From positions 1 through 39,267 of the forward strand of contig UQMY01000024.1 of NCBI GenBank assembly GCA_900542325.1: 39,267 nucleotides of DNA, given 5' to 3'. The notes below the pieces were generated by a model. The model worked only from the letters and a program-made list of their open reading frames with translations, ran no database searches and was not told where the DNA came from. Position 1 is the first letter of the stretch. Every line of letters starts with the position of its first letter. The DNA comes from an uncultured Collinsella sp. (GTDB lineage Bacteria > Actinomycetota > Coriobacteriia > Coriobacteriales > Coriobacteriaceae). Made by a program: the position numbers and the translations under genes. Below, piece by piece: positions 33,799 to 39,267 of this stretch.

Positions 33799-33828
33799 CC
33801 GCGCAGTCTATAATCAAAAACACATTCG

Positions 33829-33860
33829 GGCCGTCTGGGATACCGGACGGCCTCTTTCTT
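33829..33860 (+). terminator. Terminator after the HI0933-like gene
   Basis: A 7-bp stem (GGCCGTC 33829-33835 with GACGGCC 33846-33852) is followed by TCTTTCTT. It lies between the two flavoprotein genes and may only reduce read-through. A perfect TATAAT (33809-33814) precedes it but without a -35. Confidence 0.6.
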
Positions 33861-33878
33861 GCCTCTAAGGAGACCTCG

Positions 33879-35519
33879 ATGATCGAAATCACCCAAGTCA
33901 ACGCGTCGCTCGATGAAGCCGGCGATGAAAATGCCTGTCTCATTGTTGGCAAGCGAGTCGCCAAGCGCGTCCTACGTTGCAAGGACTCCGAGATCAAGTC
34001 CATCGAGCTCCACCGCAAGTCAATCGACGCTCGCAAAAAACGAGACGTCCATTTTATCCTGAGCTTTCGTGTTGAGCTGACTAGTCCCCACCTCGAGCGA
34101 GAAGCGGTCGACAGCGTTGCCGAGCGTGACCGCTCGCGCGTACGCGCGATAGAAGACGATGAGCCTTCATTCCCCTCCCCCGCCTCCGACGCGCCTCAAG
34201 AACGCCCTGTCGTTGTCGGCGCCGGATGCGCCGGCCTTTTCGCTGCGCTTACGCTCGCCGAAGCAGGTCTTAAGCCCTTGCTCATCGAGCGCGGCGACCC
34301 GGCATTTCGCCGCTCGCAGGCGATCGACCTCTTTCTAAAGGAGCGCATCCTCGACCCCGAGAGCAATATCCAGTTTGGCCTGGGCGGCGCGGGGACCTTC
34401 TCGGACGGCAAGCTCAATACGGGAACCAAAAATCCCGCCCATCGCCTTATCCTCGAAACCTTCGTCGAAGCGGGTGCGCCCCGCGATATTCTGTGGGATG
34501 CCAAGCCGCACATTGGCTCCGACATCCTTCCCACGGTCGTCACCGCTATATCCCAGCGCATCGAGCAGCTCGGAGGTGTCGTCCGCTATCGAACGAAGCT
34601 CGTCGACATTCGCATCGACGCGTCTGGCGCCATCACCGGTATTGATGTCCAATCGTCCCAAGACGCCGCTTGCGAGCCAATCGAGACAAAGCACCTCATC
34701 CTCGCCTGCGGGCATTCTGCTCGCGATATTTTTGAGCTCCTTAAGGGCCACAACGTGGCCCTCGCACAAAAGACCTTTGCCATGGGCGTTCGCATCGAGC
34801 ATCCGCAGCGCAACATCGACCGAGTCCAATACGGAGCCTCGGCGGGACATCCTGCCCTCGGAGCAGCCCCTTACAAGCTCGTCGCCCATCTTCCCAACGG
34901 CCGCAGCGTGTTCTCGTTTTGCATGTGCCCCGGCGGGCAGGTTGTCGCCGCCTCTTCCGAGCAGGGCCACCTGTGCGTCAACGGCGCCAGTCTCAATGCC
35001 CGCGACGGACGCAATGCAAATGCCGCCCTACTCGTTAACGTCACGCCTGAGGACCTTCCTAACGATGACCCGCTCGCCGGCGTCGAGCTCCAGCGTGCCT
35101 GCGAGGCGGCCGCCTATCGCCTGGGCGGTTCCAACTGGAACGCACCGGCACAACTCGTCGGAGATTTCCTCGCAGGACGCGCCAGCAAGGCGCCCGGAAA
35201 GGTAAAGCCCACCTATCCGCTCGGTGTGACCTGGACGGCAATTGACGAAGCCCTGCCGCAGCATATCGTCGAGTCGCTCCGCCTGGGACTTCCCCTACTC
35301 GGAAAAAAGCTACGCGGCTACGACCGCCCCGATGCCATTCTTACCGGCGTGGAGACTCGTTCGAGCTCACCGGTCACTGTCACCCGAGACCGAACGTGCC
35401 ATGCCGTGTCGACCCCGGGCCTCTACCCTTGTGGTGAGGGAGCTGGATATGCCGGCGGCATCATGAGCGCAGCCACCGACGGCATCCGTTGTGCCGAAGC
35501 CCTGATCGCAGACCTCTAA
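33879..35519 (+). CDS. Uncharacterised FAD-dependent dehydrogenase (COG2509 type)
   Basis: Large flavoprotein of the NAD(FAD)-utilising dehydrogenase group, 546 residues from the ATG of MIEITQ, which has AAGGAG six bases upstream. An N-terminal domain of about 80 residues (ending DVHFILSFRVEL) precedes a variable linker rich in Ser/Pro/Asp. The FAD-binding fold follows, with VVGAGCAGLFAALTLAE (about 108-124), IERGDP, FGLGGAGTFSDGKLNTG and the C-terminal CGEGAGYAGGIMSAATDG. This layout matches the family; the substrate is unknown. It stands behind a weak terminator, so it may have its own promoter. A shared stem separates it from convergent uvrB. Confidence 0.85.
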   Translation: MIEITQVNASLDEAGDENACLIVGKRVAKRVLRCKDSEIKSIELHRKSIDARKKRDVHFILSFRVELTSPHLEREAVDSVAERDRSRVRAIEDDEPSFPSPASDAPQERPVVVGAGCAGLFAALTLAEAGLKPLLIERGDPAFRRSQAIDLFLKERILDPESNIQFGLGGAGTFSDGKLNTGTKNPAHRLILETFVEAGAPRDILWDAKPHIGSDILPTVVTAISQRIEQLGGVVRYRTKLVDIRIDASGAITGIDVQSSQDAACEPIETKHLILACGHSARDIFELLKGHNVALAQKTFAMGVRIEHPQRNIDRVQYGASAGHPALGAAPYKLVAHLPNGRSVFSFCMCPGGQVVAASSEQGHLCVNGASLNARDGRNANAALLVNVTPEDLPNDDPLAGVELQRACEAAAYRLGGSNWNAPAQLVGDFLAGRASKAPGKVKPTYPLGVTWTAIDEALPQHIVESLRLGLPLLGKKLRGYDRPDAILTGVETRSSSPVTVTRDRTCHAVSTPGLYPCGEGAGYAGGIMSAATDGIRCAEALIADL

Positions 35520-35546
35520 CGCACGAATTCCAGCGCGCAAAAGACA

Positions 35547-35580
35547 CAGGCCCCAAGCTCCACAGGGAACTCGGGGCCTG
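35547..35580. terminator. Bidirectional terminator between flavoprotein gene and uvrB
   Basis: An 8-bp stem (CAGGCCCC 35547-35554 with GGGGCCTG 35573-35580) between convergent genes. On the plus strand it is followed by TTCACTATTTCTT, on the minus strand by TGTCTTTTG, so it can serve both. Confidence 0.7.
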
Positions 35581-35584
35581 TTCA

Positions 35585-37825
35585 CTATTTCTTAAACCGT
35601 GTACCCTGGCGTTTTCTGCCCGATGCGAACGTGGAACCCTTGCGGGCCTGCGAACGTAAGCGCTCGATCGTCTCGTCCTCAGACGCACCCTCGAGCATCG
35701 CCCGAATCTGAACGACGGCATCGCGCAGGCGCGCCGCCTCCTCAAAGTCCATGGCAGCAGAAGCGTTACGCATATCCTCTTCCATGGTTTCGACGATCCG
35801 CACAAGCTCGTCATGCGGCAGTTCTTCCAACTGCTCCGCAAGTGTCTGCTCGGGCGCCACCGTTTCCGGCACGCCACCCTCGCCCGACTCATCGGGCGTA
35901 TAGAATGCGCCATGGCCAAGAGAGTCGCCCTTCGAGCGTCCCTTCGAGCCCACGGTTTTTTCGGCCTCGGCAATAAAACTTGAGATGTCGTTGATGGCCT
36001 TGCGCACCGTCTTGGGCACAATGCCATGCTCTTCGTTATATGCCATCTGAATCTCGCGACGGCGCTGCGTCTCCTCGATGGCCTCTTTCATCGAATCGGT
36101 CATAACGTCTGCATACATGATGACTTCGCCATCGGCGTTACGGGCCGCGCGGCCAATCGTCTGAATCAGCGAACGGCGGTTGCGCAAGAAGCCTTCCTTA
36201 TCGGCATCGAGAATTGCCACCAGTGAGACCTCGGGGAGATCCAAGCCCTCGCGAAGCAGGTTGATGCCAACGAGAACATCGATCTTTCCCTCGCGCAGCG
36301 TTCGCAGGATCTCGACACGGTCCATCGTCGCTGTATCGGAGTGCATGTAATTGACCTTAATGCCGGCATCAAGCAGATGGTCGGTCAGGTCCTCGGCCAT
36401 GCGCTTGGTGAGCGTGGTCACCAGTACGCGCTCCTTGCGCACCACGCGCTCGCGAATCTCGTCCTCAAGATCGTCAATCTGCCCACGAACCGAACGCACA
36501 TCAATCTTGGGGTCGAGCAGACCGGTCGGACGAATAATCTGCTCAACGTCGTTTTGGCTCACCCGCAGCTCATAGTCGCCCGGCGTGGCCGAAACATAGA
36601 TGAACTGGGGAATCCTCGCCTCAAACTCATCGAAACGAAGCGGGCGGTTATCGAGCGCCGAGGGCAGACGAAAACCGTGTTCCACCAGCGTCACCTTACG
36701 CGAGCGGTCACCTTCGTGCATGCCGCGAATCTGCGGCACCGTCACATGGCTCTCATCGATGATGCAGAGCATATCCTTGGGAAAGTAATCGATTAGGGTA
36801 AACGGCGGCTCACCCGGCTTGCGACCGTCCAGATGACGCGAGTAGTTCTCGATGCCGTTGCAAAAACCTATCGTCTCGAGCATCTCAAGATCATAATCGG
36901 TGCGCTGCTGCAGACGCTGCGCCTCGAGCAACTTGTCGGTCGCCTTGAGCTCCGCCACGCGCTTCTCGCACTCTTCGCTGATCGATTTCAGAGCCGCCTT
37001 GACCTTCGGCTTCTCGGTCACGTAGTGCGATGCCGGCCATACGGGGATGGCCTCGTACTCACGAAGCATCTCACCGGTAACCTCATCGATCTCGGCAATC
37101 AGCTCGACCTCGTCGCCAAAGAACTCAAACCGCAACGGATGCTCGGCATAAGGCGGATACACGTCGACAACATCGCCGCGCACGCGGAACGTGCCGCGCG
37201 CCAGGTCATAGTCATTGCGATCATATTGAATGTCGATAAGTGCATGGATAAAGTCATCGCGCTCGAGCGGCACCTTCTTGTCGACGTTTGGAGCCAGACC
37301 CGCATAGTCCTCAGGAGAGCCAATGCCATAGATACACGAGACCGATGCGACAACGATCACATCGCGTCGAGAGAGCAGTGACGCGGTCGCCTGATGGCGC
37401 AGCATCTCGACCTCTTCGTTAATCGAGGAGTCTTTCTCGATATATGTATCGCTTTGCGGCACATACGCCTCGGGCTGATAGTAGTCGTAGTACGAGACAA
37501 AGTAGACCACAGCGTTGTTGGGAAAGAACTCTTTGAGCTCGCTCGCAAGCTGAGCGGCGAGCGTTTTATTGGGAGCCATGACCAGCGTCGGCTTCCCCAG
37601 GGCCTCAATAGTCTTAGCCATCGTGAAGGTCTTGCCCGAACCAGTCACGCCCAGCAAAACCTGATAGCGATCTCCGTCCCTCACACCCTGCACAAGCGAC
37701 TCAATGGCCTTAGGCTGAGAACCTGCAGGCTCATAGGGAGAAACGACTTCAAACGGCACCTCAGCGCCCTCAACGCCAAAGCGCTTAAGTTCACCACCAA
37801 CGCGTTCTACTTCAAATTCCGTCAT
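35585..37825 (-). CDS. uvrB: Excinuclease ABC subunit B
   Basis: Helicase-like subunit that verifies DNA damage and recruits UvrC. The ATG of MTEFEVER has AGGAG five bases upstream and gives 746 residues, longer than the usual 660-700. Walker A (GVTGSGKTFT), the damage-wedging beta-hairpin (YYDYYQPEAYVP), Walker B-like IIDESH, helicase motif V/VI (VGINLLREGLDLPEVSLVAILDAD, then QTIGRAARN) and a C-terminal UVR domain (AMDFEEAARLRDAVVQIRAM) are in order. The extra length is in an acidic linker before the UVR domain and a basic tail (RKRQGTRFKK). It is 51 bases behind the transglycosylase gene; a TATACT box there may provide its own promoter. Confidence 0.96.
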   Translation of the reverse strand: MTEFEVERVGGELKRFGVEGAEVPFEVVSPYEPAGSQPKAIESLVQGVRDGDRYQVLLGVTGSGKTFTMAKTIEALGKPTLVMAPNKTLAAQLASELKEFFPNNAVVYFVSYYDYYQPEAYVPQSDTYIEKDSSINEEVEMLRHQATASLLSRRDVIVVASVSCIYGIGSPEDYAGLAPNVDKKVPLERDDFIHALIDIQYDRNDYDLARGTFRVRGDVVDVYPPYAEHPLRFEFFGDEVELIAEIDEVTGEMLREYEAIPVWPASHYVTEKPKVKAALKSISEECEKRVAELKATDKLLEAQRLQQRTDYDLEMLETIGFCNGIENYSRHLDGRKPGEPPFTLIDYFPKDMLCIIDESHVTVPQIRGMHEGDRSRKVTLVEHGFRLPSALDNRPLRFDEFEARIPQFIYVSATPGDYELRVSQNDVEQIIRPTGLLDPKIDVRSVRGQIDDLEDEIRERVVRKERVLVTTLTKRMAEDLTDHLLDAGIKVNYMHSDTATMDRVEILRTLREGKIDVLVGINLLREGLDLPEVSLVAILDADKEGFLRNRRSLIQTIGRAARNADGEVIMYADVMTDSMKEAIEETQRRREIQMAYNEEHGIVPKTVRKAINDISSFIAEAEKTVGSKGRSKGDSLGHGAFYTPDESGEGGVPETVAPEQTLAEQLEELPHDELVRIVETMEEDMRNASAAMDFEEAARLRDAVVQIRAMLEGASEDETIERLRSQARKGSTFASGRKRQGTRFKK

Positions 37826-37876
37826 GGATACTCCTAACTCATACATCTGCAGTATACGCAGGAGGTGGGCTTAGTC

Positions 37877-38458
37877 CTATACGAACCGATCGGGATAGAG
37901 CGTCTTATAGCGAACCCAGGCATTATTGACGCGAATCAGATAAGCCTGCGTCTCGGGGAAGGTAATCGCATTGTGAAGCGAGGTGCTCTGCTGCGCCCAA
38001 CCATCCACATTGCCCATGCCGGCGTTATATGCGGCAATAGCGCTATCCGTCGACCCGTTGAAATACGTTAGAAGATACGAAAGATACGCACAGCCAAACT
38101 CGATGTTCGTAGCGGGATCGTTAAGGTTGTCGGCTGAATACTCGCTACCATCGACAAGACCTTTGGCAATCATATCCTGGGCAGTCTCGGGCATCAGCTG
38201 CATTAATCCCCGAGCGCCTTGATTCGACTCGGCCTCAGGATCCCAATTCGATTCCGACTTTATGACAGCACACACCAGATACGGATCAAGATTGTGCGAA
38301 ATGCTCGATTGCTTTACGTACGCCTCGTAGTCAATCGGATACAAAGGCTTAAAGAAAGCGGCAGGAGCATACGAGTAGACGAGCGAAATAAGGCCAAAGA
38401 CGAACACAACGGCAAGTGGCGCCACGCGATACCACGTAAAGAAACGTGTCCTAGGCAT
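37877..38458 (-). CDS. Membrane-anchored lytic transglycosylase (SLT domain)
   Basis: Cuts peptidoglycan glycan strands outside the membrane. In 193 residues a single N-terminal helix (about 12-30) anchors a lysozyme-like SLT domain. The catalytic Glu69 is in IKSESNWDP, followed by QGARGLMQLMPETA and AAYNAGMGNV, the classic family motifs. AAGGAGG lies before the ATG, inside the end of coaE, which it overlaps by 8 bases. The position between coaE and uvrB gives no metabolic clue; cell-wall turnover is the likely role. Confidence 0.9.
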   Translation of the reverse strand: MPRTRFFTWYRVAPLAVVFVFGLISLVYSYAPAAFFKPLYPIDYEAYVKQSSISHNLDPYLVCAVIKSESNWDPEAESNQGARGLMQLMPETAQDMIAKGLVDGSEYSADNLNDPATNIEFGCAYLSYLLTYFNGSTDSAIAAYNAGMGNVDGWAQQSTSLHNAITFPETQAYLIRVNNAWVRYKTLYPDRFV

Positions 38459-39092
38459 CGGCCTCCTCCTTATCCACTACATCCCCGAAGCCATGGCGCA
38501 CAAGCCAAGCGTCCAGTTGTTCAAAGAGCGAGTTGTCGCCCGCCGCATTATCGATTACCGTCGTAGCGAGATTGCAAAGCGAAGCCTCATCAGGTTGGCA
38601 TGCAGAACGCGCATCAAAATCAGAGGGCTCCATACCACGATGAATAGCACGCCCGCGACGAACTGCTAAAGGAGCGCTGATAACCAGAATTTCATCAGCC
38701 AGGCCAAAAGCATCCTCAAAACCAGTCGGGGCAGAAACCTCGACAACCGCAAAAAGATAACGGGGGGACGAAACCGTACAACAAACCGGATCGAGAATCC
38801 TAAGCGAAAGCTGTTCAATGAGAACGGGGTGCACAAGGTCATTGAGCCGTGCGACCGAATCAGGAGAAGCGAAAGCTCGAGAAGCGAGGATGCTGCGGCG
38901 AATGCCGCCCTCCTCATCCAAAATATCCCAGCCAAATTCTTCCGCGAGGGCATTGACGATATCGGAGCCTGGCACATACAGCGATTTGGCAAGCTCGTCC
39001 AGATCGATAAGCATGGCGCCATGAGATTCGAGATAGCGGCAGGCAGTCGACTTACCCGAAGCAATATTGCCCAAGACAAAAACGGTAAACAT
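38451..39092 (-). CDS. coaE: Dephospho-CoA kinase
   Basis: Phosphorylates dephospho-CoA in the last step of CoA synthesis. The ATG of MFTVFVLGN has GGGAGG five bases upstream and gives 213 residues; a frame extending upstream lacks this and its extra residues are unlike the family. The P-loop is GNIASGKST (8-16), followed by IDLDELAKSL and the family stretch RLNDLVHPVLIEQL. The usual family consensus is G-TGSGKS, so the loop here is slightly divergent. The last bases overlap the transglycosylase start. A TTGAGT/GATAAT pair about 50 bases upstream has a 19-base spacer, so the promoter is uncertain. Confidence 0.88.
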   Translation of the reverse strand: MFTVFVLGNIASGKSTACRYLESHGAMLIDLDELAKSLYVPGSDIVNALAEEFGWDILDEEGGIRRSILASRAFASPDSVARLNDLVHPVLIEQLSLRILDPVCCTVSSPRYLFAVVEVSAPTGFEDAFGLADEILVISAPLAVRRGRAIHRGMEPSDFDARSACQPDEASLCNLATTVIDNAAGDNSLFEQLDAWLVRHGFGDVVDKEEADA

Positions 39093-39219
39093 CAAGTCCT
39101 CCCTAACGCCAATGGGAGTTATTATCGCGCAAATACAAAAGAAGGACTCAAAATACAGCCAAACAGTAAGACAAGCTAAAAGAAGGCGAGTTCTTGTATT
39201 ACAGCTCTTTATAAAACGC

Positions 39220-39251
39220 AAAAAAGGGGGAGGCCGCGAGGCCTCCCCCTT
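39220..39251 (-). terminator. Rho-independent terminator of an upstream minus-strand gene
   Basis: A perfect 10-bp stem (GGGGGAGGCC 39226-39235 with 39240-39249) with a 4-base loop, followed on the minus strand by TTTTTT. It lies before coaE, so it should end a transcript coming from beyond the right edge. Confidence 0.8.
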
Positions 39252-39267
39252 CTTCAAGTCATCAGAC

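Noticed and set aside
33809..33814. A perfect TATAAT before the COG2509 flavoprotein gene
   Set aside because: There is no -35 at 16-18 bases and a terminator stem lies just after it, so a promoter here would mostly give a very short RNA.

Overview
The window looks like a chromosomal segment of a Coriobacteriia member (Actinomycetota), most like Collinsella. This rests on the moderately GC-rich coding style, a RapZ with an Arg in its P-loop as in actinobacteria, a permease/ATPase fusion ABC protein, and Opp-type transporters next to glycolytic genes. It is inferred from gene content and recall, not from a search. No rRNA, tRNA, insertion sequence, phage or CRISPR array is visible. Only three genes (mrp and two flavoproteins) lie on the + strand.

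Layout, left to right. (1) 94-6035, minus: a five-gene oligopeptide ABC transporter transcribed oppA-B-C-D-F, with a hairpin after oppA and an inverted repeat before it. (2) 6326-11411, minus: secG and lower glycolysis, transcribed gap / pgk-tpiA-gpmI / secG, with terminator-like stems after gap, gpmI and secG. (3) 11605-13461, minus: rapZ-whiA without the yvcK gene that usually sits between them. (4) 13563-23923, minus: a locus that reads as sialic acid uptake and catabolism. It has a peptide-type ABC transporter (binding protein, permease, permease-ATPase fusion, ATPase), a CE7 acetylesterase, an overlapping CE7-like paralogue whose catalytic serine is Gly, a DHDPS/NAL-family lyase, a ROK kinase and NanE. 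(5) 24288-28421, minus: ybaK-murJ-uvrC. (6) 28556-31435, minus: uvrA, with a near-consensus SOS box upstream. (7) 31696-35519, plus: mrp and two FAD-dependent oxidoreductases. (8) 35585-39092, minus: coaE, a lytic transglycosylase and uvrB.

The genes make sense together as follows. Region 4 would import sialic acid, possibly O-acetylated, remove the acetyl group, split it to ManNAc and pyruvate, phosphorylate ManNAc and epimerise it to GlcNAc-6-P. The next steps (nagA, nagB) and any sialidase or regulator are not in the window. Region 2 carries lower glycolysis from GAP to 2-phosphoglycerate. All three excinuclease subunits (uvrA, uvrB, uvrC) fall within about 14 kb but in three separate transcription units.

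The most interesting points are the tandem active/inactive CE7 pair inside a sialic acid locus, the nested inverted repeats in the 364-base gap before its binding-protein gene, and strong stems at most intergenic junctions of that locus.
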